Assembly: GCA_028023455.1 (NCBI GenBank) | Contig: JAQFVV010006473.1 | Coordinates: forward strand, 1,044,702 to 1,108,701 | Direction: 5' to 3' | DNA length: 64,000 bases | Source of the DNA: Epiperipatus broadwayi | Taxonomy: Eukaryota; Onychophora; Udeonychophora; Euonychophora; Peripatidae | Shown: positions 22,445-36,500 of the stretch, piece by piece | Layout of the letters: each line of letters opens with the position of its first letter | How positions within the stretch are numbered: the stretch's first letter is position 1 | Made by a program: the position numbers and the translations under genes | Notes under the pieces: model-generated | Seen by the model: only the letters and a program-made list of their open reading frames with translations | Told to the model about the DNA's origin: nothing | Databases searched by the model: none

Positions 22445-24745
22445 AATAATTTGTTTTTGTTTTTTAAATTAAAAAATCGACATGGATAAATGAATGTTTA
22501 AGCTAAAAATATAAATAGTAAACAATATATAAATTGTATATTATCATAAACAATAGAAAATACTGATTTCCACTCAAAATAAAATTGGATCTATATATTC
22601 TCATAAATCAATTTACCACTAAAAATGTCATACCAGTACTTTCTCACTACTAACTAATCTTCTTAAATGGGCAAAAATGTAAAAACTCAGTTCACAAACT
22701 CAATCCAGTTTTTGCTAGTTCTAGCCTCTCTTTATACAACGCACTAGCAAACTTCCTTATTTCATTCATCCATGTCAGATATCATCTTTTCCTAGGAATT
22801 TTACAGGTAACAAAGAACTGTATAAATATTGCATGGACAGTTGTGTTCTTTCTACAGTTCAGTAAGAGCTCAGGTAGATGACATGATAAAAATTTAAGGT
22901 ACATGATAAATATGTGAGCTTAAGCACTGTGACCATGATGATGTTTTTATACTAATTTCAGTTATTATTATATTTATATACCTCACTATAATCACTATCA
23001 ATCAGCATTGGTATTACATCATAAATGCTAGTTTTTTTTAAATGGTTAGAATAATAACTAGACTATTGAAAATTAGAAATTTTGTAAAGGCACGAGGAGA
23101 TAAAAAATTCTATCCCAAATGATGTTGAATTATTTAATTTTTATAGTAAAAGTAGAGAAGGAATGATTTGATATTTCTGTGAATGTTTAAATATTAGAGA
23201 TCATTAAATTCAAATATTAATGCATATTTTGTTTGGCTTGTAAGAAAGAGTGATGAAAGTATGATATCTGGATGCTTTGATGGATATAAATTATAAAAAT
23301 GAATAAAGACTGTCAAGCAATATAATTCTTTAATATAATTTAGATTTGCTATAAGAAGAGTAAACTTGTAAAACAGAGAAAAATTATAGGATTATATTTT
23401 AAGATATTTTATAAGTAATTAATTTTATGAAGTGATGCAATAATATTTTTCTTTATTTAAATTTTGCATATGAAATACAAGAACACATTAGAAAAGTAAA
23501 GAGAGGCTTTACTGGAATGTAAAAAAAGTGCCTAACTATTCAATATTGTATTATGCTAAGTTTAGATAAGTGTTTATGTTAGTTTAAGTTCATAGTAATA
23601 AGCATTACATAATTATAATCATTTTAAAACAATGTGAAGCAAAATATTAATTTAATAAATCATATTTATTTATGTTCATTGTCTTATTATCATAGTGACA
23701 ATAAAATGTTGTTGACCTAATGATAAAAAATAATATATTATTATTATTATAATGTACTGTATAATTTTATTTTTCCACCACAAATAGTTGGAATGAATGC
23801 TATTTTATATTTGTTATTTTATTATGTTTTTCTTATATAAATATTTTAAATTTTAACTAATTTTTTATGTTATTGTATATTGTAAATATTTTTTTAAGTA
23901 TATAAAATTATATTGTTAAATTATAATTAAATTTGTTAATGTTGTTTAACTCATATCATCTTGAGAGTTTGATTTGTCTAAGTATGTTTTTCTTTGAATC
24001 TTCATATCCACACACATGATTTGCAAATATTATTTGGAAAATTATTATTGCACATACTTAATAAAAATATATTATTATGATTGGTGATTATTTAAAATTA
24101 TCCAATGCCAATTTTAAATATTTAATATTGCAATTATATTGAGAATATAATAGTTTCTTGAATGCCACATAAGAAATAAAAGATTATATGATGTTTTACA
24201 AGGATTTATGATTTTTGTTTACATTTACTGAAGAATATTAATAGACAAATAGATGTATAATTTTAAGGAGATCATTAAAATATTCTAATTTCTTGTTGTT
24301 GTTATGTGAGGATAGTAAAATATATGTAAAATCCCTTATTATATTTACTTATATGGTATTAATTTGTTTATTATTATTATTGAGAGGTGAGCCTGAGATA
24401 TTAAATAATTATAGAGTGATATGAATTGATGTTGGATAGAAATTTATTTAATATTAAATTTTAATACTATTTCATGAAAGAATAATAATTACATTATTGT
24501 TTTCATAGTAATTTTCATAAGGTATTAAGTTAGAATTATTCTATGTGTGTTTTAAGACATGAGACTATTACAAGGTCGTTTTGTTATATCAGTTGAGTAG
24601 GGTTAATATTCTTATGCCTTTTGTGGATGTCTCATGTGAAGAGTTTCATAATTTTATTAGTATATTAATTGAACTATTGTTAATTGTAATTAATGAGCTA
24701 GTTGTAATTTAAGTTATTAGTAAATATAGAGTATTTAATTTGAAT
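22445..24745. other. AT-rich DNA, no recognised gene
   Basis: Short frames only and no repeat family noticed. Small AT tracts are scattered through it. Confidence 0.55.
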
Positions 24746-24749
24746 CCTG

Positions 24750-24926
<177 letters not shown>

Positions 24927-25016
24927 TAAATTTGGTTAGTTTATTATATTTAATTATCATGAAATGTTAATTTTTGTTAGATATTATATGTTAGAAGTGC
25001 ATTTGAGTAGTTATAA

Positions 25017-25092
25017 TAGTACTTATCTTTAATAGTTATCATTTACATATAACAGTACTTATGTTTTATAGTTATTATTTACATAATTCAAT
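25017..25092. repeat. ~36-bp imperfect tandem duplication
   Basis: The blocks agtacttat, atagttat and atttacata recur in the same order at 25019 and 25055. Confidence 0.65.
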
Positions 25093-25681
25093 TATAGATT
25101 ATTATATTTATCAATGGTTAGCTGGAGAATCTTTAGGTTAGATTTACCTTAAGCAAGGGTACACTATACATATATATATATATATATATCTTCATTTTTT
25201 ACATTTTAAATTACTTTTATTCTATTAACTTCTACTTACTAACTATCAAAACTTTTGTATTTAAATTATCTCTCCCTCTACATGTTTATTTTTTTGTAAT
25301 TAATATTGTCTTTCCTTTTTAATTTATATTATTATTATTCTTTATTTTATTTAAATTCCAGTTAATTTTTATAATTTAGTTTAAATTTTTATATATTTTT
25401 TATTGTTCATATAGCAACTGATTTTTATACTATTTTTTACAAATTTATGTCCTATTTTTATTGAATGATTTTATGTAGATGATTTTTTACACTATTTATG
25501 TTGTATCAGTCATGCATTACTTGAATTTTTTTTCATCTATGTAATTATTTTTAATATCATTTATCTGACATATTTTGTATTGAATTTCATTTAACTCATT
25601 TATGCTGTAATATTTTTATTATAATTTTTTATAATTCTTTTAGGTTGTTCACATGAATATAATCCCTCAACTTTATTTATC

Positions 25682-25683
<2 letters not shown>

Positions 25684-25774
<91 letters not shown>
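25684..25774. repeat. (AT)n microsatellite
   Basis: About 45 AT units directly abutting the left inverted repeat of the second PLE. Confidence 0.97.
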
Positions 25775-25777
<3 letters not shown>

Positions 25778-26844
25778 AAAATACAGTACTTAAAAGTTTA
25801 TAAAAAATATATGTATAACCATCACTTAGAAGCGCTTTCAACTAACTTGTAGCTTTGTCAACTATCACTTTTAAAATGTCAGCTTTTCCATAATTCCATG
25901 ATGTCAATCTTCCCATAATTCTGTGTTCTTAATGTTTGCTGCTTGCCAATTAATTAAATCTTGCTTATATTTATATATTAACCTCGCCTCTTTAATTTTC
26001 CTTTTATTATTATTTCTTTCAGTTTCCAATATTTTTACATTGTTATAATTAAAATCAAAACCACATATAAATGATTTATTATGATCATAAAAGACAAAAG
26101 CTGATAAAGTATCATTATTTTTAAAATTTTATTTTGTATTTTGAACCCTTTTAAATAATAATAAGTGCTCTTTTGTTCTTTTTTCCAATGAGCACCTCGA
26201 TTCATCTATATATCCACTGCCACACCTACATGTCCATTTGTAAATGATACAATTTTTATTTACTAATAAAGTTTTATCTTTTGAATTGTTTATTAATTTA
26301 TTTAATGTAGGTGGTGCATAAAAATGCAATATTACATATTCCTTTATAAATTTTCTTAATGAAACTTGCCTGTTGATTCGAAACATGTGGTATTGATAGC
26401 CACCGTTTTTTATCAGAAGAATTAACATTATTATTAATTTTTTTTATATTTAGAAGTAAAATTTTTAATAGTATAATATACACAATCATAATTGTATCCA
26501 ACATTTAACAATTCATTATAATAAATTTCAATATTTTTAGTTTTATCTGATGCATATTTACAAAGGTTATCATTTCTAAATAAAGAGGATTTCAAACCTG
26601 CCATTTTATGTGACATTGGTACTTTTGATTCATATGGAATATATCCTCTTTTTGCTATTGGTTTAAGAGACATATAGTAATCCAGTTTATCCTTGTTTCT
26701 AGTTATCTTGAGATCTAAAAATTGAACACACATTGAATTTTCATAGTTGGCAAAGCTACAAGTTAGTTGAAAGCGCTTCTAAGTTAGTGACCATTGTACA
26801 TATATTTTTTATAAACTTTAAAGTACTATATTTTCAAATATTTA
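25773..26844 (-). mobile_element. Second PLE lying between inverted repeats
   Basis: A ~95-bp sequence at 25773-25866 recurs inverted at 26747-26844 (shared blocks: acaagttagttgaaagcgct and atatattttttataaac). Between them lies only the C-terminal part of a PLE on the minus strand. The left repeat lies about 38 bp beyond the PLE stop and so belongs to its 3' noncoding end. The right one directly abuts the truncated 5' side, so the element is capped by an inverted copy of its own tail. Such 5'-truncated, inverted ends are known for Penelope insertions. Confidence 0.65.
25904..26733 (-). pseudogene. PLE C-terminal: RT thumb and GIY-YIG endonuclease
   Basis: Minus-strand reading begins at 26733 with a CVQFLDLKITRN stretch (the FLDL motif after the RT palm), then a VPMSHKMAGLKSSLFRN block like the conserved SHK...L/I...R segment of the PLE thumb. 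After a frameshift near 26430 the frame continues with KNGGYQYHMF, PPTLNKLINNSKDK, then IYKWTCRCGSGYIDESRCSLEKRTKEH. This is the GIY-YIG core, with its conserved Arg, preceded by a cysteine pair. A further frame shift near 26130 leads to a basic tail (KILETERNNNKRKIKEA) and a stop at 25904-25906. The palm with YVDD is absent, so this is a 5'-truncated dead copy. Sequence and length differ from copies A-C, so it is a different PLE family. Confidence 0.75.
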
Positions 26845-27054
26845 TTTATAAATTTACGTATATTATTTTGAAGACATACAGACGTCGATTTGTAATATTA
26901 TATATATATGGTAATTTGTGCTTATTTTAATTTTAGGAAAATCAGTCAAAAAGCATTTACACAATTTTCATCATTTTATTGTAATTTTTCTAAAATAAAA
27001 ATAACACAAATTTCCACATATTTAAAAATATTTAAACAATTATATCTGTATAAA

Positions 27055-27056
<2 letters not shown>

Positions 27057-27129
<73 letters not shown>
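27057..27129. repeat. (AT)n microsatellite
   Basis: About 36 uninterrupted AT units. Confidence 0.97.
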
Positions 27130-27132
<3 letters not shown>

Positions 27133-27243
27133 AAAGTCATCTTGTTAAAACATGTAGTTCATAGAAAATGATGTAAGGCAAATGGCAAAATCATTCACAT
27201 GAACTTAGTGACAATATATAACATTATATTATTTTTATTTGCC

Positions 27244-27354
27244 CGGGGGGGGTATTTAATATTAATTGTTATAATAGTGAAGAAAAAAATCGGAAATTAA
27301 AATATTAATATGTAATTATTTCTTTTAAATTATATAACATTCCCTGGGGGGGGG
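27244..27354. other. Two isolated G-tracts in AT-rich DNA
   Basis: G runs of 8 (27245-27252) and 9 (27346-27354), each preceded by a C triplet (cccggg and ccctggg), lie 100 bp apart in otherwise AT-rich sequence. No gene is attached. Assembly or sequencing error at homopolymers cannot be excluded. Confidence 0.6.
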
Positions 27355-27359
27355 AGATA

Positions 27360-29700
27360 TTGATTGCTCTCAATTTTAATTTAATCTTCAATTATATTAA
27401 TAAGTCCATTAAATAGTTTTGATCTAAACATTCTTATTTATATAGTATGGCAGTTTTATATACTACAGATAAAATATTTACTAACTTATACAAATTAATT
27501 GTAATTCAAAATGTAAAAGTCATTTCTTAATCATGACATATTAATTTAAACACAAACTGTCACCAGGATAAAAATTAATGAGTTCTCCATAATTAGTATT
27601 ACCAATTAAATAAACTTATAAATATTTTTTATATAAAAAATATTTTCCAACATTTTCTTAGTTCTGATATGAAGCTAAAGTTAATGAGATCTTAAATCAT
27701 TATTTACAAATCATCAGAATTTTAGAATTTTTTTTTCCAATTTTCAAAAACAAAACCAGATAAATTTTTTTTAATGAGTATAGAAGCATTAAAAATGCAT
27801 TCTAATCCATGTTCTCAATCAAGCCTTCAGAGAAAAATCAAATTTTATTGGCAATTTTTTGCAGATTATATAATCTTATTTATAAAGTGATATATAATGA
27901 ATTTTAAAACATTAACTGTTACATAAAAAATTAAAATATATCAACATTTTACAAATAAATGTTTCAAAAAATAATTTATAAAAATCAACACATTATTGCT
28001 TAGGAATCTTTCTTTTTACATACTTGTTAAAATATAATTTGTAAAATTCACCATAAAACTAAAATATTTTTAAAACTTCTTTAGAATGTAGTGGAAAAAA
28101 AATATTATTTTACAGATTTGTTATGTTATGTTTGGTAAGGTTTATAGTTTTTTTTCTTTCCTGTGTAATTTTCTAAGTAAAAAAAAACAAATAGATACCT
28201 ATTTATTGGCTATTAATAAATTGTTATCTGAAAAAAAATCCTAAAGTAAAATTATGTTTTATTCTTATCCAGAGATGGTTCCATTATTATAAGCATGCAC
28301 AGGGATATCTTAAATATATTAATTCAGTTATGCTCTTAACAATTATTAAAAAAAGTCAAAAATTTAGATTTAATCAATTAACTTTACCATCTCAACTTAT
28401 CAATTAACCACAAGATCACAATGTAATAAAATTACAATATTTATGTATTAATTCAAATAAAAATTTGTCAATAAGTAAAAATGGCTTTGATATACATATA
28501 TAAACTTCATATTTCTATATATTTGATAAATTGTGAATATCAGATATATTGGACAATTGAAAAGGTGAGAATAAATTGAGGAATGCCTTGAAATAAAATA
28601 TATTTCCCTAAATAACTGAAAACTTAGACCGAAAGAAATATTTCAAGAAAAATAATTAATATTACAGAAGAAAATAACTTAAGCTTACAATTTTATTTTA
28701 AAATAAAACATTTTACTGCATTTTAATATTTAAAAACACAAAAACATTTTACTTAATATGTTTAAATGTAATATGTATTATTTCTATTCTAAATTTATTG
28801 ACATTTAAAACTATATTTTACCTATAACATGCTTTTTTTTAAATAAAAGTAAAATGTAAAGGTTTTAATTAAAATTTAAAAGTATAAAGTCTTAGAATAA
28901 AAAAAATATTTTTTTGAATAAAATAACAAAACATTAAAAAATTGTAATTTAAGTTTAGTTTTAATTTCTTAAATTTTAAATTATTTATTATTAAGTAATA
29001 ACCTATATGTAATATTTTAAAAGTGTAAAACATGTTACTAAATAAATAATCTTATTGTTAATTGCTCATTAGTCATATGACGTTTTAGAATTCTAGTGCC
29101 AATATTAACATGTTATAAGTATGAAAATCTATGGTTTAACAAAAGATTTACTTGCCATTCAACTTCCAAAAACCGTCTAGTTATTATAACTTTGTTAATA
29201 AAGTATTGCCCTACTTGCTGTAATAAAATAGTAGGGTAACAGATTTAAGATCTAAAGATAATCACTTGTATCACAGTTCAGATGCCACTTCTAATATTCA
29301 AACATCATGTCAATCTGATTATTTTATATATTAATATATATAAAAACAAAAAAATATGACTAACTTGTCAAATCATTATGCAATATTTTGTCTCCAAAAT
29401 AATTGGTTAAGCCAATGTGCCCCTCAATTAACCAAATTGAGATTTTAACATTTTTTTCATGTGCATAATGCTCTGGATTTTTTTTAAGTCTGCAACTCTG
29501 TTATGTTAATCTATATAGAACAATGTAAATTACTTTTTATATATCACACCTTTTATTCTATGGATTCATAATGAAGGTATATAAATTTAGCAAATCTAGA
29601 GTGTTTATTTAGGTACTATTGGTTTTTTTAATTGTATTAGATCAATATAATATCCTCACTTTTGTTAGAATCTTATTTAAACATTTAAAGAAGATAATTC
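27360..29700. other. AT-rich DNA, no recognised gene
   Basis: Only short, low-complexity frames. Poly-A and poly-T runs are frequent (28090-28240, 28840-28920). Nothing repeated was found. Confidence 0.55.
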
Positions 29701-29706
29701 ATCCTT

Positions 29707-29935
29707 CTAAACATATATAAACAACAAAGGCCACAAGCCAAAAACTAGTCTCAGGATATTGGATGATTAGGCAATAGATGGGGATTTTATGCACAAGCAT
29801 TCTGGCATCCATTGATTACTTTAGTTTGCTGTGTGTGGCAATACATATAGTGTTTTGTCTGTTTTAATAATAGTTATAAGCAAGCATAAGAAATGGTGAT
29901 CATGTAATGTTTATTGGCTTAAGACCAATCCTGCC
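29707..29935 (+). repeat. Dispersed repeat family B, copy 1
   Basis: About 220 bp sharing caagcc, aaactagtct, ggatattggatga, gatggggattttatgcaca, ggcatccattgattact and cctgttttaat-like blocks with copies at 30145, 57161 and 59958 (minus). Its first part is degraded. No coding capacity. Confidence 0.7.
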
Positions 29936-30144
29936 TAATAAGATAGTAGTGACTATGGTTATTGAAAAACCAAAGACACTAAAATGTATGGGTGCTGAGC
30001 TGGGTACACACGTATATGACTATATAAGCTAGTGAGCTTGGATTAAAAATATTAAGATGTTTTCAATTTAAGACTCATAGTTTTGTAGTTAAGTGGAGAT
30101 AAAAGGTGACTGCTAGAGGGTTGCATTAAATCCTAAAATCTAGG

Positions 30145-30330
30145 TGCAGTGCTCTCAGATTCAAGACTCCACACTGACAAAGTCCGCAAGCCAGAAACTA
30201 GTCTGGGGATATTGGATAAGTAGGCACTAGATGGGGATTTTATCCACAAGCCTTCTGGCATACATTGATTACTCTAGCTTGGTGTGTGTGGTAATATGTA
30301 TAGTGAGTTTTGCCTGTTTTAATAAAATTT
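30145..30330 (+). repeat. Dispersed repeat family B, copy 2
   Basis: Second copy about 440 bp after the first, in the same orientation. It has CTGACAA at 30174, a GAAA preceded by a GC-rich stretch, then CTAGT (30198-30202) and its complement ACTAG (30226-30230). See the hammerhead-like observation. Confidence 0.75.
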
Positions 30331-33300
30331 CCAATTGATAATACTCTAAACTATTACAAAACCTTAATGGTTTTCATTTATGGTTAAAATTTCTGTTTAA
30401 TACATTAGAAAGTACAATTCCAAACAATATGCATATATCTTGTATAATTATTATCCAAAAGAAGTGCTACACATTTTTCAACCTTGTCATAGTTTTTTTC
30501 TACATTTGTTTTTGTTTTATAAGGGATAATTAACCTCAAACAATTTCTAAAAAAAACATGTAAAATAGTTTCACACATCATAGAGAACAATATGACTTGA
30601 ACACTGCTCGATTACATTTGATAATAAAAAAGAACAATATATGCATAAAAAGAACAAACAATACTTTAACATTTACTTATGTTCCCTCAATTTATTACTG
30701 CAGAATATCCAAAAGAAAATGATTCAATCTACACTTTTTTATCATGAAATATCATAGCTTGAACTTTATTGTGATTAAAATTCCACAAAAACATAGATTC
30801 TTGAAATAATTACAGATTATTTAAACATTTAATTATATAAATTTTTACATTCTTTCTATTTGGCTATACTTTTGTTGGTGTTGGTCAACCTATGGATTGA
30901 TTGGCTTGATTTGTGTAGGGGTTTTATCACATATTTGTCTGAATAATGCAAACTTTTTTTTGTATATATGTTAATATCTACATATAATATGTTGTCAATT
31001 AAAAAAAATATTTTATTGATAAAAAATATAATATAAATAATTAATTTTATTACTATGTCTGTTATACCACTAAATACCAACAGTGTTTATTTTATATAAA
31101 ATTAATTCTACTCACATGAATGCCTGACATTTGTACTTTCATAGTAAAATACATACCTATTTCTTAGTTATTTCTTTACTTTTTATTACAATTTACAAAG
31201 TCAATAACTTCCATTAAGAAATGAACCTCACCCATTTATGCTCTCCTTTATTTCTTAAGAGTTACACATAGTAATATTCAACTGAATGTAATATTATTAC
31301 TGAATAACATTAAGTTAAAATTACCAATATTTGAACATTTCTACTTTTAATTTTTAATAGTACATTCGTTGGTATTTTTAGAGTTTTTATAGAATGAGAC
31401 AATAATTACTTTTATCTAAAGGTTTTTAATTATTTTTGTATAGATATGCAAATTAATTATTGACCCACATTGCCATGCTCTTAAGTTCACCACATCCAAG
31501 ATAACATATCTAGTGACAAACACACAATCTATCAAAAGATTACTAAATGTAATAAACATCATATATTCATATAAGTCACTTACTTATTTATATTAATGAG
31601 TGCATATATTTCAAATTGCCTTCAGAAAACTCATCTACTGTTTTTGTTAGTAATTGTTATATTCCTATTAAAAAAAGAAAGACAATGATATTTTTCAATG
31701 ATGACATCCAATAACTTCGTCTTGCTTAATAGCAATAACAGCTGAAAAAAATAGATATTAAGAATTGGATCTGCCATTTTTAAGACTAATGAAAAATCTA
31801 ATAGCGTTTCAGTTAATATTAATCTTTTTTTTTTTTTTTGCAGGCACATACACACTCCATATATTTATCTAAATTTATACAAATATATATTATTTTCTGA
31901 TTTTTTAAAATTTTAGTATCCATTTACTAATGACTATTCACTAATATCATAAACTAATCGTTTTAATATAGGAAAGAAAAAAATAGCTAATATCTAGAGA
32001 ACAACATATAAGTCGAAATCGAATTATGAGATCGTTTTAGTTACTTTAATAATATTGTTAGTGCTGAACTATTAGAAAACTTTTGAATCTAATTATGTTC
32101 TTAATACTAAGTTAGGTCAATATATAAAGTAAAAGTATCAATATCATTTGTTGTTCCGATTTTAATTGCTATATTTAAATAGCATTTTTAACTGCTATAA
32201 GTAAACTAATTTGTTTTGGAAATAAAGTTTTAAATAAAACTATATATCTTAATTATTATTAAAAACATTACATTTAAGATACAATGTTAATTTTCTTACC
32301 ATTTTACTTGTATATTAACGTCAATATCTTACAGGACAAATATTGATACATATGAAGATATCTAAACTTTTTAAAACAATTATGGAAATCTATAATAGCA
32401 TTAACTGAATTGAATATTTAGTTTCCAAAATATAATTATATAAGCTGTAAATGGCTCACTCCAACTTTTGATCACACAGAACCTTTGCAAGGAGTTCATT
32501 CCCCCTTACATTAATCTTTGTAATATTTAAGTTCATAGTGTTTTATGAATTATGTACTATTAACTATTCTGAATTAGTACTACTATTACCACTACTACTA
32601 TTATTATCATAACTACTATTATTACTAACACTGCTGTATTTGGAATTTAATTTTTCGTTTTTATCAAGATATAATCTATTATATATATTTTTGCAACTTC
32701 ATTATTTTATATCACTTCAATGAATAAGATTCTAGAAATTTATTTCACACCTGCCTGTGAGCAGTGACATTTGTTAATTAAAAAGAATGATTTGCATACT
32801 TGAATAAATATCGAGTTGCCTGAATATGTTTGTTTACTTAGGAAGTAAAAAAAATAAAGCTTGAGTTGTGGTAATATATATAAACATATACACCCATACA
32901 AATTAATTAAAAGCATAAAGCTAAACTTGAAATTTTCATAGATTAATTACATTTAAAAACGATGCAACCTTTAGACGAATAATTGAATCCATAATACGTC
33001 AACTTTAAAAACATTAGTCTTATATCAATGCACATATTAATAATATTTCTTATCTCAGCTGAATATGCATGCTTTACTCTGTTCTAGAATAAAATAATAT
33101 GTTTAATGGATTACTGGTCTTATTTCTATTTGAGATGTTATCGACATTCAATTTGGTTTTTTTTTTTTTTTTTAAATTTGTTAAATTTGTAATATTAATA
33201 CTTTTAATTTATACATATAAAAAAAGTAATTATTTTACCACAATCTTTACTTAATTTAAAGACTATGTATGCAAAAAATTAATTTTATAATTTGAGCGTT

Positions 33301-33371
33301 GATTTAATTATGTTAATGAGCTTTAAAATGTTAATGTGTGTGTACATATATATATATTTAAATACAGGTGT
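30331..33371. other. AT-rich DNA, no recognised gene
   Basis: Two short minus-strand frames (30405-30590, 61 codons; 31631-31855, 74 codons) lack recognisable motifs. Poly-T occurs at 33158-33173, and a short degenerate ACT/ATT triplet stretch near 32577-32630. No structure otherwise. Confidence 0.5.
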
Positions 33372-33400
33372 AATATATATATATATATATATATATATAT
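33372..33400. repeat. (TA)n microsatellite
   Basis: About 14 TA units immediately before a CpG-bearing patch. Confidence 0.9.
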
Positions 33401-33419
33401 TCTAACCCAATAATAAACG

Positions 33420-33560
33420 AATGCCTTCCAAATTTATTAAATCACTCCGGAAAGCCCAAACGCTTCCGTCTATGATTCGGGTCGCAAACCCGTATCTTAC
33501 CTAATATAGCTCGACGTGTGGTTAGTTATAATAATTCAGCTACAGCGATATGCAGTTCAG
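33420..33560. other. CpG-bearing patch with small hairpin
   Basis: About ten CpG dinucleotides in 140 bp, against very few in the surrounding kilobases. It includes a small hairpin at 33474-33496: GAT-t-CGGGT, loop CGCAA, ACCCG-t-ATC. No reading frame is convincing. It may be the end of an unrecognised repeat, since it abuts a (TA)n run as other repeat ends here do, or a regulatory element. Confidence 0.4.
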
Positions 33561-36500
33561 ACAGAGATAGAATAAAAATAAAATTATCATTAATAAAATA
33601 AATTTAAAAAGAAAATTTAGAATAAACTAACATTCTTTCTCTATCCAAAACACATTCTCTGAGCTGTAAGTACTTGCACTGTTCGACAATGATGATGATG
33701 ATTTCATGTCATTGTTAATATTACCGACTAAAATAAAACATTCATTAATTTGCCAATATGCTCTCAATATTTTATTATTATACAATTAGAAGTTTCAATC
33801 TCTTAAGCCATGCCACGCTTGTAATGTTGATCATAATTGATCAATTCTTAATGTAAGAGCACTTATAATAATGACACTAATCTCAGGGTTCTCTGTTATT
33901 TTTAAAGAAAAATGCTCGGCAGTATTGTGTTGTCGCATATGACTGACATTCTGGTCGGCTATAGGAAACATTTACCTTATTTAAATTCCAGGTGTCTTCA
34001 TCCACATATCAACTATTATAATATTTAACGAGATGATAATCATATTCAATAACAAGCATAATTTTGAATAATACAGCCATTTTATCCAGAATCTCAGTCG
34101 GAATGATGAAAAGACAAGGGTGCTTTTGTGTCCTTCCATTATCCATGAAAACACAATAATTTCACTAAGATTTATTACTTAGACACTTCACTTAAAGATG
34201 TACTTAACACTGTGCAACCAAAAGCGACTAGTTTGGGAATAAAGTGATTTTACACACATATAAAATAAAATGTCTTGGTCTGAAGTTTCCAATTCCATAA
34301 ATAATTCTTATTAAATTAAAATGTCCTGAAATATTCTGATCTGCTTACAATTGTCTATCTGGTGTATTGAAATTAAGATTTCATAAATGATTTCGGACTC
34401 AAGAAAAGTATTGCAAGTATTATGCAAATACACTTTTATTTAGCACACAAGAAAAATGACTCAAAACAACTTGTAACAAGACTATAATTTATTATTAAAT
34501 TTTAACAAGATTATAATTTATTATTACAGTTTAACAAAACTATCCTTTATGATTAACATAATAAACAAACATATACAATTTATTCGATCCCATATGGATA
34601 AAACAAAATATAACTAACAGTAATTCGTCTATACTTTTAGACCTGGATTCGAACTACTTCTTCATCTTCTTTTTACATTTATGCAAATTGAATATAACAA
34701 AATAAATATTATTATCGATACATCAACTCATCCATTTAGTGTATCTTATATGAACGGTTACTTAACTTTATTAACTAACTATTTGTTTTAAAATACAAAT
34801 AATCTGATTCTAGGCAATGCATACAAACGATTTTTATTATCATATCTTTAACTAAATGATAGTTTTTATTTAGATAACTTATTATAATTTATGGGTTATT
34901 TATCATAAGTTACACTTATTATTTTAATGTTTACCTTAATAACAACTGAAGTTGTTATACACACTGTATTCCTCAGTATAAGTTATATTGTGAGTGCTAA
35001 TTAATCATTAACCCGAATTAAACCTAGTATTTGAACCCTCCATTGGCAAATAAAAATTTCTAAATCACGCAATTTTAAACTTACTCTCTCCATTGACTTA
35101 CTTGTGGATTACCAGCACTATTCCGCCGCACAATCCAGACATTGATCATATATACTAGCACGCTATTTATACTAAATGGATCATAAGGAATTAACCTCCA
35201 ATATACCCGTTATCTTGCCATAACTTTCTAAACAAAACACCATATTCAACACCTTCCATGGTGGAATTATCTCTATTTTCTCATGAGGAATATGGAATAA
35301 CACCGAAGGTCTGTAGAGTTAACTACTATATTAAAATAGTTTGGTGGATCCTTACCTCTTACTTGGGCATAATAGGAACACACACAAATTATAATCCTCT
35401 CCTGGGATTTTAATGAATGAAATACACTAAATACGATATAAATTACTGATCGTCTTAACTCTGAGAAGCGATCACTTGGGTTATAAACATACCCGAATAC
35501 TAGATTTATCTATTCCCCTCATGGAAAATAAAGTTTTTGGGGAGATCATTTTCCATCCTACAAAATAGATACATTACAATTATTACTTATGCAAATATTA
35601 AGCATATACCTATGCTATATCAGGGCAAGACGAGCAAATACACTAATTACACTAAATTTATGTTCCGGGGTATACTTAGATCAACGTCTGAAATCAATGG
35701 ATAACACAGAATAAAACATAATAATTTTCACCTTTGCCAAAGAAACATTCAACAAGTAATTGGTAGTATAGTATCTTGAACTAAATTAAGTGAATGCGTT
35801 AATGAGGAATAATTGGGAATAAGTTCCTCAATTAACATAGTATAAATTTGTTTCAAACTTTAAATAAGTAATATCCTGTATAGCACTTCTCTTTAATTAC
35901 TTCTGATAATTTTAACTAGATATTTTACCTATTAAGTATCTAAATTTTTCTTCTTTTACGCATCTAACATATAAATTTATACCCATAATTGCATATCATA
36001 AGTAAACACATTTTATAAAAAAAAAATTTTCCATGTCAAATATAAATTTAACCTAGAATAATTACAGGAAAACATACCTTTATGATTACAAGGTCATTTA
36101 AATATTACTTGACTATACAGCCTTTAACCTGTTGATATAAAAAAAAAAATACACATAATTTTACAAATTAGTAAAAAAAAATCATTACTTAACAAGTGCT
36201 TATTATCTCACTAGAAAAATGTTTTTCCGTTGGGCAATTTATCTAGATGAAGAACTTGATCCATTCGTAGTTCACGAAGCAAATTTAAAATAAGAAACAC
36301 ATTTTATTATTTCATTTATATAAAAGTTGCCTCCATTCTGGTGCAATTAATAAATTAGGCAAAGAAAACCTAGCAGCATTGGATGTTAACTCTTCCTTGA
36401 ATTAACTGATATAATTTTGGGATCCAAGAAAACAATACATATTTTAACATGACGAATATTTGACGATAGATGATCACATATACAATTCTTTTCTTTTTAC

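Noticed and set aside
34950-35700. Host exons in the slightly GC-richer stretch
   Set aside because: No open frame with plausible composition and no splice-site pair that would support an exon.
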